From Oligoflexus sp. (GTDB taxonomy: Bacteria; Bdellovibrionota_B; Oligoflexia; Oligoflexales; Oligoflexaceae): a DNA stretch of 63,969 bases. This document shows positions 43,272-52,768 of this stretch, in pieces. The stretch spans positions 1-63,969 of the forward strand of contig JACMOC010000053.1 in the NCBI GenBank assembly GCA_014378195.1, read 5' to 3'. The stretch's first letter is position 1, and every line of letters starts with the position of its first letter. Made by a program: the position numbers and the translations under genes. The notes beneath the pieces were generated by a model. That model was given only the letters and a program-made list of their open reading frames with translations. It was not told the DNA's origin and searched no databases.

Positions 43272-45415
43272 CGGGTCTGGTCCTTATTAATCACATCACG
43301 CTTTTTATACCGAAGTTTCTGCTCAAGCATTTTTTTGACTTGAGGAGGCTGAGATGACATTTGGAAAATCATGTAACAGCAGCGATCGCCAGGGCGACTT
43401 ATGAGAGCCGAGACCAGTTCCTCATGACGATTGTCCAGGAGGGCTTCCTTGGGCTCTAACACTTCGCTGCCGCCCCCGGTGTCCGTCGCCACCGTCATAG
43501 ACGGCAGTGTCTCGACTGAGGGTTCCTTTTTGAACTGGATCGGCACACCCAGAGTCTCAGCCTGTTTCATACGCTTTAGAATAGCAGCCGATTTGCCCTG
43601 CATTTTTGTAAAACCTTGACTCAGTGGAACGAGTATCTCTTTTGCTGGGTCTAAAGCATTGGCCCTCAAGTGAGCTAAAGCGAGATTAAACTGAACTGTA
43701 GCCAGGAGATCAACGCGGTCGTTTGGAATAGCTCGCATGGTTTTTTTATACTGCGCTATACCGTCTTCAATTTTGCCGCACCGAGCCATCGCAACCGCAA
43801 GATTATTCATAGACGACACGACGTTACCCGCATCCTTCAGCTGGCTCATAAGCTGCATCGCATCGTCGCTTCCTGCATTGATAGCGATCTTCGCTCTGGT
43901 TTCCTGGAGCACGACACTGTCAGGATCCAGTTCGCTGGCCACGGCAAGGCTGGCTTGTGATTTCTCCGTTTCGCCAAGATCAGCCTGAATTTCAGCAATC
44001 TGGCAAAGGCGCACCAGATTCTGTGGTGCAAGAGCCTGGGCTTTTTCAAAGCACTTGAGCGCGGTGCCGATATCTCGAAGCTGCATCATCACCTTGCCGA
44101 GAAGGTTGAGGAGAAAGATAGAGTCGCCCGCATTTTTTAAGGAGTCGAACGCCAGATCACGTGCCTTCTCATAAGCCCCTTCAAAATACGCAAACTCTGC
44201 CTCCATCAGAAGCTTTGCCCCTGTCGATACCGATCCTGACATGTAACGTGTCATGATTTCGCTCGCGCCCGGGCCATCTTTTTCTTCCAGAGCCTGCCTG
44301 AATTTGCGTTCTAAGGTCTTTTTATCGGTAGGGGATCGTTCCTGCTGAACGGTCCAAATAATATTTTTGATAATCTCGGCTCGGGGCAATGGTTTGTTCA
44401 TTACGAACGCGACACCCATCTCCTTGAGAAATTGCGCATCCGACGAATCGATCAAACTCGTATAGAGGATGAATGGCGCTGTCTGAGCCGCTTCGTCTTT
44501 GGCTCTCTGCAAAAAGATGGGCCCCGTTATCTGGGGAATCTTCCATTCCTGAATGATGAGATCATTGTCAGGATTATTTTTGAGAAAATCTAATGCCGAT
44601 CGACCGTCCCCGAATACCTCGATCTTCTCGACACCCATCTCCTGAAGGACAGACGTTAGATCCTTCTGAATCGCACTATCATTTTCAACTATCACCGCTG
44701 ACTTCAGGTTCAAGATGTTCATCGAGCCTTTGACCGCACTCAAGTCGGCATTTCCGAGGTGGGCCGCCGTGATTTGTTTCACCTGCTTTTCAAGGCTCGG
44801 GTCGAGTTTTTGAACCTGCCATAAAACCGACTTTGCTTCCTCAACCTTATTCGTCTTGATAAGTGGGAGAGCCAGGTTGAGCATCTGCTGGAGATTGCCA
44901 GGCTGGGCCTGCATCAGTTGCCGCTCAAAGTTTAGAAGTTCCGGATAAAGCGAAGATTCAGTCAAACATTTTCGGAGGTAGGCCGCCGAAAGATTCAGTG
45001 ATTTCCATCCCAAACTTTCAAAGTCGCTCAGCAAATTATCAAACTCATATTTGAGTTTGTCCTTCGTGAAAGGTTTAAGATGATAACTCAGCAGCCCCAA
45101 TTCAAAGGCAGCAGGCATCAACTCCAGTTCGGTCGCATCCACAAAAGCTGACACGCGAACATCAGCTAAATGCGGCACTCTATTCATCAAATGCAGAAGC
45201 TGAAAGAGGTTTGAATCCTGATCGGCGAAAACTGAAGTCAAAATCCAGCTAACCGTCTCAGTTTCAAGGACGGCCAATGCCTCTCGGATACTCGGAACCG
45301 CCTGGATATCGGTGAAACCTTTTTCTCTCAAAAGTTCCGAAATCAAAGTACGGGTCGCGCCAGTCGATTCTATTGCTATTATTTTATATTTTCGATCACA
45401 AAAGTTGCTACCCAC
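43268..45415 (-). CDS. Double pseudo-receiver / TPR protein
   Basis: A 715-residue protein. A first CheY-like domain (1-125) has IAIESTG and ILTSVFAD where DD and the phospho-Asp are expected. A helical segment follows, then a second receiver-like domain (about 238-355) with AVIVENDS and LIIQEWKIPQITG: the Asp position is Glu. From about 360 the chain is TPR-like helices (for example LLGKVMMQLRDIGTALKCFEKAQAL). Start is GTG at 45415 with AGGA five bases upstream. It could be a scaffold that reads a partner's state without being phosphorylated. Confidence 0.8.
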   Translation of the reverse strand: MGSNFCDRKYKIIAIESTGATRTLISELLREKGFTDIQAVPSIREALAVLETETVSWILTSVFADQDSNLFQLLHLMNRVPHLADVRVSAFVDATELELMPAAFELGLLSYHLKPFTKDKLKYEFDNLLSDFESLGWKSLNLSAAYLRKCLTESSLYPELLNFERQLMQAQPGNLQQMLNLALPLIKTNKVEEAKSVLWQVQKLDPSLEKQVKQITAAHLGNADLSAVKGSMNILNLKSAVIVENDSAIQKDLTSVLQEMGVEKIEVFGDGRSALDFLKNNPDNDLIIQEWKIPQITGPIFLQRAKDEAAQTAPFILYTSLIDSSDAQFLKEMGVAFVMNKPLPRAEIIKNIIWTVQQERSPTDKKTLERKFRQALEEKDGPGASEIMTRYMSGSVSTGAKLLMEAEFAYFEGAYEKARDLAFDSLKNAGDSIFLLNLLGKVMMQLRDIGTALKCFEKAQALAPQNLVRLCQIAEIQADLGETEKSQASLAVASELDPDSVVLQETRAKIAINAGSDDAMQLMSQLKDAGNVVSSMNNLAVAMARCGKIEDGIAQYKKTMRAIPNDRVDLLATVQFNLALAHLRANALDPAKEILVPLSQGFTKMQGKSAAILKRMKQAETLGVPIQFKKEPSVETLPSMTVATDTGGGSEVLEPKEALLDNRHEELVSALISRPGDRCCYMIFQMSSQPPQVKKMLEQKLRYKKRDVINKDQTR

Positions 45416-45486
45416 GGGCGTCCTAGTTTAAATAATTAAATTAAATATACAGTGGGAAAATGATGAAACGCGCTGAGCGAATTGAT

Positions 45487-45873
45487 TTAGGACCCGCGTT
45501 TCCAATTTGATTGTAGTTCTTTCATAGAATTTTCATAAGTATCTCTCACAAAAAACTCAATCTCAGAGGTATTATCGCTAGGAATTAATGCGAAGTATTC
45601 CTCGATGGACCCGCATAAAAGCGCAAGGCGTTTGACGCCGACATTACTACACAAACCTTTAAGTTGATGGGCATAAAACAATATACCGGATACATCTTTC
45701 GCACGTAAGGCACAGTTCAAGGCCTCAATAAGGGCGGGTGTTTCGACTCCGAACGCTTCAATAACCTCATCAAGAAAAGATGTCTCTTCGTCAACGAGTT
45801 CGAATTCCTTCAAAACACCGAGGGTGTTGGAGTCAAGGAGGGAGGCTGCGAGTGATTCCGAAAAAATCTGCAT
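45487..45873 (-). CDS. Hpt phosphotransfer domain protein
   Basis: A 128-residue Hpt protein with the phospho-His in FYAHQLKGLCSNVG (His69). ATG at 45873 with AGGA six bases upstream is preferred to the earlier TTG at 45891. It lies just downstream of a decayed hybrid kinase (45935) and is probably its former phosphotransfer partner. The His and flanking KG residues are intact, so it may serve another kinase. Confidence 0.8.
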   Translation of the reverse strand: MQIFSESLAASLLDSNTLGVLKEFELVDEETSFLDEVIEAFGVETPALIEALNCALRAKDVSGILFYAHQLKGLCSNVGVKRLALLCGSIEEYFALIPSDNTSEIEFFVRDTYENSMKELQSNWKRGS

Positions 45874-45934
45874 GTTTAATCCTGAATTCAAATGTCCGTT
45901 CTACTTTATAGCGTTTGTTACAATTCCAAAAGCC

Positions 45935-46870
45935 TCAGTATCGACTATAGGTTTCGAGAGTATCAGACCTGTTCTGTGCAGCTTGAAAACCAAGGCCGGA
46001 ATTAGGATTATCCCGCATACTTCGATTCTGACTGATCAGTTCTTCCAAAATTTCGAAGAGCCGCTCTTTGCGGATCGGCTTTGGTATGATCGCATCCATA
46101 CCAGCTTCCAGGCAACGATCAAGGTTCCGCTTCAAAACGCTGGCTGTGAGCGCGACTATTGGTATCCTGCGAATGCCACCTTCAGCTTAACGCAGGGCTC
46201 GTGCACATTCATACCCATTCATCTCAGGCATGTGACAATCCAAAAGCACGAGCTCGTAAGATTTGACTTTTAAGGCCTTGAGAACTTCACACCCATTCTT
46301 CACGGTATCGGTATGATAGCCCATGCTTTGCAAAAAATGCGTGACGACTTTGAGATTCACGGCGTTATCATCAGCGACTAAAATCCGCGCATCCTGCCAT
46401 GGGCTTATGGTTCTGACCTGTGCCCTGGCTGTGAGTCCTTGTTCCTGACCTTCGTGAAGAGGAATGACGAACCAGAACCGGGACCCTTTGCCCTCAACAC
46501 TCTCAGCATAAAGTTCGCCGCCCATCCCTTCCATGAGTCGTCTGCAGATCGAAAGTCCAAGTCCCGTGCCACCAAACTTTCGTGTCGTCGAGCTATCCGC
46601 CTGGGAAAACACGTTGAACAATTTCTTCAGCGCATCTTTTGCGATCCCGATACCCGCATCGACAACTTCGAACTGAATAGTCCCGCTCGGTGCGGGACGG
46701 ACGTGAAGAGTCACGATTCCCTGACTTGTGAATTTTATCGCATTACTGAGGAGGTTGGTTAGGACCTGCCTCAGTCTGTTCGGATCCCCTTTAAGCACGT
46801 TTGGTAATTCAGATGCGATGGAAGAGCTGAAAGGCCCTAAAAAAGGGCAAACACGGTTGTATACGATCAA
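45935..46870 (-). pseudogene. Remnant of a hybrid histidine kinase with in-frame stop
   Basis: The frame holds an ATPase domain (NLLSNAIKFTSQG, DAGIGIAKDAL, GGTGLGLSI), then a receiver (ILVADDNAVN, phospho-Asp in LLDCHMPEMNGYEC). TAA at 46189-46187 breaks the receiver after ECARALR. The same frame continues as AEGGIRRIPIVALTAS and KPIRKERL, the rest of the domain, to a stop at 45935. No sensor or HisKA domain is present: upstream of 46870 the frame meets a stop at about 46877, and no ATG starts it (the first codon is TTG). It is therefore a double-damaged kinase remnant. The partner Hpt gene follows at 45873. Confidence 0.85.
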
Positions 46871-46957
46871 TTGGGGTTAAGCCCTGAAAATTTGTTGCAC
46901 AAGTTGCCGTCTCCTTGCAGACTTAAGTGATTATGCTGCCTTGAAGGAGAATCGACT

Positions 46958-48403
46958 GTGATAGATCGCAAAGTAATTGCCGATGAATATCCGAAGCAGA
47001 ACCATACCGACGATAGCTTTCTCCTCGTCCTAAACGGTGACAAAGATGAAGCGCAGTGGATCACTGAGCTCAAGGAAGCCGCGATCCCTGCGCTGTCCCG
47101 CGATATCCACTATGCGCAGATCGCGATTGGCCTCAAAGAGGGTAAAAGGCCCTATGCGGTGGTCACCTGGAAAAAAAATGATCGTCATCCCCTCGAAAAA
47201 CGCTGGATACTTTCCCAGTTTTATCGGGGTTTGCGGCAACAGTATCGCGCGAGTCGGCTTACCATCGTGCTTACCCAGGCCACCAGCCAGGATACCGCTT
47301 TGGCTGAAGATGCCTATTTATGCGCCATGCGTCCCAACGATGAAGGCAACGACTGGTCTCAAGTAAGCATCCTTTCTGTGAAACGCAACGAAACAGCGGA
47401 TCCTTTCGCAAAGATCCGATTTGAAGCCCTACAAGGCTATCGAAAGTGGATCAACGAGAACCCCGACGAGCTGACTTCGATCGAGATTGGCAAACGCCTC
47501 AAGACTTTTGCCGAGGCCCACGGCTGTGGATTTGTCGAGCTCGGCCTCGAGGAATTGAAAAAAGAAAAGATGAATCTGCTTTTGGCCGTTGGCCAGGGTT
47601 CCGTCAAATCACCTGCACGCTGCTATTACCTGACTCATAAACTCACGCCCGGCAAAAAGCCGATTATGCTTTTAGGCAAAGGGATCACCTTTGATACGGG
47701 CGGTATCAATATCAAAGCGTTCGAGAGTTTTGTAAATGCCATGAAAAACGATATGGGCGGCGCGGCTCTCATGTCCCACCTCTTCATGGCTTTGGTGAAA
47801 TCCGGCTATTCCGAGCCCCTGGTCCTGGCCATCCCAAGTTGCGAAAATCTTGTGGATGCCAATGCCATGAAGCCTGGCTCGCTCATCCAAAGTCGTAAGG
47901 GCCCCAAGGTCTTTATCGAACATACCGATTCCGAAGGGCGCCTGATCCTGGCCGACGCTTTATCCTACGGTGAGGACACGTATAAACCGGCGCTAACGAT
48001 CACTGCGGCAACGCTCACGACCGCTTCTTTGCGTCAATTCACGAACTATTTTACTGCGGTTCACTTTGCGCCTGAGAAGTTCCAAAATGCCCTTCATGAG
48101 GCGGGCAGGCTCTGGGGCGAACGTTTTAGCTGCTGGGAAGATTTTCTTCCCTTTGCCGGCGGGAACAAAACCAAGTTTGGCGACCTCACCAATATGGGCC
48201 GCCTTCCCTCTCATGCTAGTATGGGTGGAGGGTCAAATGTTGCAGCTCACTTCCTTCGTGAGTTCGCTGCGGGACCCTTTATCCATTTTGATATCTTTGC
48301 GACCTGCTGGAACTGGAGCGGTGATTATCCGGGGGCCCCTCAGGGCGCAACGGGCGCTGCGTTCAACTCTCTTTTTGAGACTCTTCGCAAAGGCATCAAT
48401 TAA
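46958..48403 (+). CDS. M17-family leucyl aminopeptidase-like protein
   Basis: A 481-residue metallopeptidase. The metal-binding and active-site blocks are GKGITFDTGGINIKAFE (about 245-261), KNDMGGAALM and HTDSEGRLILADALSY (about 325-340). The family motif is NTDAEGRL, so Asn is replaced by His here, and Lys, Asp, Asp, Glu and Arg are kept. Start is GTG at 46958 with GAAGGAG upstream. The N-terminal half is divergent, as is normal. Cytoplasmic peptide turnover is the likely role. Confidence 0.85.
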   Translation: MIDRKVIADEYPKQNHTDDSFLLVLNGDKDEAQWITELKEAAIPALSRDIHYAQIAIGLKEGKRPYAVVTWKKNDRHPLEKRWILSQFYRGLRQQYRASRLTIVLTQATSQDTALAEDAYLCAMRPNDEGNDWSQVSILSVKRNETADPFAKIRFEALQGYRKWINENPDELTSIEIGKRLKTFAEAHGCGFVELGLEELKKEKMNLLLAVGQGSVKSPARCYYLTHKLTPGKKPIMLLGKGITFDTGGINIKAFESFVNAMKNDMGGAALMSHLFMALVKSGYSEPLVLAIPSCENLVDANAMKPGSLIQSRKGPKVFIEHTDSEGRLILADALSYGEDTYKPALTITAATLTTASLRQFTNYFTAVHFAPEKFQNALHEAGRLWGERFSCWEDFLPFAGGNKTKFGDLTNMGRLPSHASMGGGSNVAAHFLREFAAGPFIHFDIFATCWNWSGDYPGAPQGATGAAFNSLFETLRKGIN

Positions 48404-48432
48404 CACATGATATCGGGGGACGATTTAGGTTT

Positions 48433-49485
48433 ATGAGTGAAACGAGCCCTGTAGCGCCCCCTTCACGAGGCTGGCTGTGGATCAAAATCCCAGCTGCCTT
48501 CGTCCTAACGGCAGTCGTTTTCGAAGTCCTTTTTCTCGCCTGGTATTGGGTCATCCCTCCCTGGAGCGATATCCGCGAGGGCAAAGTTCCGCCTTCGTCC
48601 TTGATCAAAGACTATCAAAATAAACTCAGCGATGATCCGAAGCTCCCGGCCCTGCGCTGGAAACCCATCGTCAAACCCGTATCCAAATCGATCAGCAAAG
48701 TATTCATACTCGCCGAAGACAGTCGGTTTTATGACCACGATGGGTTTGATTACGATGCGATTGAAGCGGCGATGCAGTACAACTGGAAAAAGGGCAAGAT
48801 ACTCCGCGGGGCCAGCACGATCAGCCAGCAGACCGCAAAGAACCTCTTTTTAAGCCTTTCCCGAAGTCCTATTCGCAAATGGCACGAGATTTTGCTTACG
48901 TATATGCTGGAAGCAAAACTGACCAAATCCCAGATCCTGCATGCTTATCTTAACGTTGCCGAATTCGGTACGGGTATTTACGGCATCGAGGCTGCGTCGG
49001 AAGCCTACTTCCACCACAGTGCTTATGCGCTTTCTCAGGATCAGGCCATACAACTTGCGGCCACGCTGCCTTCCCCCAAAAAACATAATCCAAGGACTCT
49101 TACACGCGCCTTCCAGCAACGCAATCGCCGCGTAGGATTTGCCTTAAGAATGGTGGATCAATACATAGCCCAACGTGGAAAAAAGGAGACGGGCGCGACC
49201 TCCGCCCAAGCTCTACCGACTGACGCCGAGTTAGCGGAAAAACTCCGTGAGGTCATGGCGGACCCGGCTTCGGAAAAAGCAGCAGCTCAGCCAGACAAAG
49301 AGGAAGACGAAGATAACGTGGAAGAGGGCTTGAGCGGAGAAGAGGTTGACGCCAAAGTCAAATCACAGGATAACGAGGGCTCAAACCCGACGCCTGCTCT
49401 CCCGGTAGAAGGCAAATCCGATGCAACACCGCCGGCATCGCCCGAACCGCAGAGCCCTGTCAGTACCGAAGGATTATCGCCATGA
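48433..49485 (+). CDS. mtgA: Monofunctional biosynthetic peptidoglycan transglycosylase
   Basis: A 350-residue GT51 glycosyltransferase with one N-terminal membrane helix (about 17-40). The catalytic Glu is in AEDSRFYDHDGFD and the lipid II region is RGASTISQQTAKNLFL, then YLNVAEFGTGIYGIEAASEAYF. It lacks a transpeptidase domain. A 110-residue acidic, Pro/Ala-rich tail after about 240 is unusual. Stop overlaps the next gene by 4 bp. Confidence 0.93.
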   Translation: MSETSPVAPPSRGWLWIKIPAAFVLTAVVFEVLFLAWYWVIPPWSDIREGKVPPSSLIKDYQNKLSDDPKLPALRWKPIVKPVSKSISKVFILAEDSRFYDHDGFDYDAIEAAMQYNWKKGKILRGASTISQQTAKNLFLSLSRSPIRKWHEILLTYMLEAKLTKSQILHAYLNVAEFGTGIYGIEAASEAYFHHSAYALSQDQAIQLAATLPSPKKHNPRTLTRAFQQRNRRVGFALRMVDQYIAQRGKKETGATSAQALPTDAELAEKLREVMADPASEKAAAQPDKEEDEDNVEEGLSGEEVDAKVKSQDNEGSNPTPALPVEGKSDATPPASPEPQSPVSTEGLSP

Positions 49486-50702
49486 GTTTGCCCTATTGGC
49501 TCGAAGTCCCGCTTGTGGAAGGCGCCTCGTCCATCCCGGACCCCGAGACGGAAATCGTCATCATAGGTTCGGGTCTGGCAGGCGTTTCAACAGCCTACTG
49601 GCTTCAGACCAAAGGCTTTAACTCCATCACGCTCATTGATTTTAAAGCGACCGAGGCCGCAAGCTTCAGAAACTGCGGCCACATACTCTATGGAACAGTG
49701 GAATCGATCTTAGCCCTCGCAGCACTTCATGGGGATGCGATTGCCAAAGACCTTTGGCAACTTTCCATCGATATTTGTCACGACGTTCGCGATACTGTGC
49801 AGCGCGAAGGTCTGGACGTCGACTATAAACAAGACGGCTATCTGGTGATGGCCGTTGATGAAAGCGAGCACGATGAAATCCGCGGCTCGATCAAGCTCCT
49901 TCATAGCCACGGCTTCCAAAGTGATTACGTGAGCAGAAAAGAGCTGGAAAACAAGGGCTTTTGCAACGTGATGGGCGGACGTTTTGAAGCCGGATCGGCG
50001 CAGGCTCACCCGACGAAGTTTCGCAATGCACTCTTGGAACTCTGCCTCAAACGCGGGCTACGTTATCACAGCAATATCGAAGTGCTCGCCGTTGACGAAG
50101 TGAAGGATAAAGTTGCTATCACCACACGGCATCATGGTGTTCTACGGGCCGAAGCCGCTGTAATCGCTGCCAATGCCTACTCCCCTCTACTCTCACATTT
50201 CTTCGCAAAACATCAGCTCGTCGAACCGTTTCGCGGCCAGATTATATGCTCCAAACCGTTGAGCAAACCCCTTCGCGTAACCTATCCTCACAGCTTTGAT
50301 CATGGTTACGAATACGCGATTGCGACCCAGGATAACCGTTTGATGCTCGGCGGTTGGCGCAATAACACTACGGGGGGTGAAACGGGCACGTACGATATCA
50401 CACCAAATCCCTTGGTGAAAAAAGGCCTTGAGGCCTTTGCCGTGCGGCATTATGCGATCGAGGAAAAAATAGAGTGGGAGTATTCGTGGGCAGGTATCAT
50501 GGCTGCTTCGAAAACAGGATTTCCATTCATCGGACCGACCGATAGCCAAAGAATATTCACCGTATCGGGATTCACCGGCCACGGCTTTTCGTGGGCTCAT
50601 GGGAGCGCGAAGTATTTGGCCGCGATCATGGCCGGCGATTCGATACCCGATCTCGTCGCCAGACAATTCAACCCGCGGCTGGCTCCTCTTACGCGGACTT
50701 AG
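49482..50702 (+). CDS. DAO-family FAD-dependent oxidoreductase
   Basis: A 406-residue flavoprotein. The FAD dinucleotide motif IIGSGLAGVSTAYWL (about 25-39) and the C-terminal FTVSGFTGHGFSWAHGSAK (about 349-367) are those of glycine/D-amino-acid oxidase-like enzymes. It could be of the gamma-glutamylputrescine oxidase or sarcosine oxidase type. ATGA overlap with mtgA, an unexpected operon partner. It overlaps the convergent PilT-like gene by 14 bp. Confidence 0.8.
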   Translation: MSLPYWLEVPLVEGASSIPDPETEIVIIGSGLAGVSTAYWLQTKGFNSITLIDFKATEAASFRNCGHILYGTVESILALAALHGDAIAKDLWQLSIDICHDVRDTVQREGLDVDYKQDGYLVMAVDESEHDEIRGSIKLLHSHGFQSDYVSRKELENKGFCNVMGGRFEAGSAQAHPTKFRNALLELCLKRGLRYHSNIEVLAVDEVKDKVAITTRHHGVLRAEAAVIAANAYSPLLSHFFAKHQLVEPFRGQIICSKPLSKPLRVTYPHSFDHGYEYAIATQDNRLMLGGWRNNTTGGETGTYDITPNPLVKKGLEAFAVRHYAIEEKIEWEYSWAGIMAASKTGFPFIGPTDSQRIFTVSGFTGHGFSWAHGSAKYLAAIMAGDSIPDLVARQFNPRLAPLTRT

Positions 50703-52650
50703 CCACTTCGATGGTGATGCCTTTGGCGGTCAGCATCGAAAGAAACGTCTCTTTATCAACGGCTTTCATATAAGCATCTTTTGCATCAACTATGCCTTTG
50801 ACGACGAGGTTCAAAAGCGAATCGTTGAGCATGACGTTGCCTTTGGCTTTCTGCGTTTGCATGTGGTTCCCCATCATGTGCGTATTACCTTCGCGAATCA
50901 AACTCGCGACCGCCTTATCCACGACCAGGATCTCCAGCGCCGCAACACGGCCGCCCCCCTTTTTCCGCACCAGAGTCTGGGCTACGACGCCTTTCAGAGA
51001 TTCGGCAAGCATCACGCGAATTTGGGATTGCTGATCAGCGGGAAACTGATCGATCAAACGGTCGACGGTAGAAATCGCGGTATTGGTGTGGAGCGTACCG
51101 AAAACCAAGTGACCCGTTTCTGCCGTTTCGATAGCAATTTCAACAGTTTCCAAGTCTCGCATTTCACCGATAAGAATGATATCAGGATCTTCACGCAGTG
51201 CGGCGCGCAGAGCTCTTGAGAAGGATTGCGTGTGTTTATGAACTTCGCGTTGGTTTAAGAGACAGCTTTTTTGTTTGTGAACAAATTCGATCGGGTCCTC
51301 GATCGTCAGAATATGTTCCTGACGCGTGATATTGATGAGGTCGACCATGCCGGCGAGCGTCGTGGACTTTCCGCTCCCCGTCGGGCCCGTAACCACGACC
51401 ATGCCTTTGGATAATTCACAAAATTTACGCACGGCTGGTGGCAGACCCAGATCGTCCGCAGAGAGAATCTTTTCGGGAATCTGCCGCATAACGGCGCCGA
51501 CACCCATACGGTCGCGGAAGATATTCACACGAAAACGGGCCAATCCAGGCACTTCATAAGCAAAGTCAGTATCGTTGCCTTTTGAAAATTCTTCTTTGTT
51601 GCGGGGAGGAATAATGGGCAAAAGAAGGCTCCGCATCACGTCCTCGACGAGTATGTCTTTACCCGTCCGCTCGATTTCGCCATCGATTCGCATACACATT
51701 ACTTCGCCCATCGTCAGGTGAAGGTCGGATGCTTTGTGTTTGACCATATCATGAAGGACAGCGTCGATCGGGAAGGTACGGCCGTTTCTATCAATCGTTT
51801 CACCGGGAATAAAAGCCCCGAAGTGAATCACGTTGGCTTCAGGCTCAGGTTTGGGCGTGATGGCGACGGAGTTAGCTCCCTGATAGTGGTAGTCGGCATC
51901 CGTGAAATCAGGCAGAGGACTGCTGCCATGCGGCAGAGCATGCGGCATCGAAAGTTCGCTATCAAACCCCATGTGGCTGATTTCCGATGGGATCGGAGAA
52001 AATTCCTGTTTGATAGTACTGACGACAGTAGGTTGAATCTTTCTATCCATTTCGGGCGGTGCAGGACGAGGCGCTAGGCCAAGAACCGGAGGCGGACTCG
52101 CTGATTCAGCAGCTGCCGTCGCCGGAGGAACCTGGGCAAAGGGAGGCGCAACGGGCGCCCCGAAATCCGAGGGCAACGGCAAAGGTGCCTTTTTCGGTGT
52201 CATTGTTATTTTGTCAAGATCGCTCGACTGCGCTGGATAGGTCGCAAGCTGGAACTTTCCGTGGTTGGGTTCGGGTTCCATATCGATCGGCCTTGGCGCT
52301 TCTTTTGCGTCACCTAGAATCTGGTTACGAACCTGCTGATACATTTGATTGCCTTGAGGCGGAATGAAGGCAAACAATCGCAAAGGCGTCGTAAGCTGCG
52401 CAATCAGTTTGAGTTCGCCGAAGTTGACGATGGCGAGGACACCTTCGCGGGCTGTTTCGCCCAGAGGTTCGCCATTTGCAACCAGACTTTCCATGAGGGA
52501 CTGAACTTCCTGCACGGACGGGGCCGCGAGCTGGTTTAATGCTTTTTCACTCGAAAAATAAAGAAGATGAGGTAACTGCCCCACTTCGATGCGGACCGCT
52601 TCGGCTTTTTCGGTGATTGCCTGCTTAAGTGCTTTTTTGAAGTTTTCCAT
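50689..52650 (-). CDS. PilT-like twitching ATPase with long N-terminal extension
   Basis: A 653-residue protein. The C-terminal half is PilT-like: Walker A GPTGSGKST (422-430), Asp box ILTIEDPIEF, Walker B LIGEMRD (about 493-499) and the His box GTLHTN (about 518-523). The region 303-390 (ASDLHLTMGE, GLARFRVNIFR) is the normal PAS-like N-domain. Residues about 1-105 look like a second, degenerate copy of that domain (VRIEVGQLPHLLY, LKLIAQLTTPLRLFAF). Between them is a Pro/Ala-rich linker (about 120-270). Usual PilT is about 350 residues. ATG at 52650 has GGGAG upstream. It retracts type IV pili or is a PilT paralogue. Confidence 0.8.
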   Translation of the reverse strand: MENFKKALKQAITEKAEAVRIEVGQLPHLLYFSSEKALNQLAAPSVQEVQSLMESLVANGEPLGETAREGVLAIVNFGELKLIAQLTTPLRLFAFIPPQGNQMYQQVRNQILGDAKEAPRPIDMEPEPNHGKFQLATYPAQSSDLDKITMTPKKAPLPLPSDFGAPVAPPFAQVPPATAAAESASPPPVLGLAPRPAPPEMDRKIQPTVVSTIKQEFSPIPSEISHMGFDSELSMPHALPHGSSPLPDFTDADYHYQGANSVAITPKPEPEANVIHFGAFIPGETIDRNGRTFPIDAVLHDMVKHKASDLHLTMGEVMCMRIDGEIERTGKDILVEDVMRSLLLPIIPPRNKEEFSKGNDTDFAYEVPGLARFRVNIFRDRMGVGAVMRQIPEKILSADDLGLPPAVRKFCELSKGMVVVTGPTGSGKSTTLAGMVDLINITRQEHILTIEDPIEFVHKQKSCLLNQREVHKHTQSFSRALRAALREDPDIILIGEMRDLETVEIAIETAETGHLVFGTLHTNTAISTVDRLIDQFPADQQSQIRVMLAESLKGVVAQTLVRKKGGGRVAALEILVVDKAVASLIREGNTHMMGNHMQTQKAKGNVMLNDSLLNLVVKGIVDAKDAYMKAVDKETFLSMLTAKGITIEVAKSA

Positions 52651-52768
52651 CGTGTGCTCCCGTGAATGCATCTCTGCTATCGGAAGCTCCGGTAAGAATT
52701 AAAGATGGCCTGTTTGGGTGCTACCCCAAATCAGACCGTTCCGCTAGAAATATTCGTGACTTGAAAAA

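Noticed and set aside
46136..46190. The break in the hybrid kinase as a frameshift.
   Set aside because: Codon-by-codon reading shows both pieces in the same frame, separated by a single TAA, so it is a nonsense codon.
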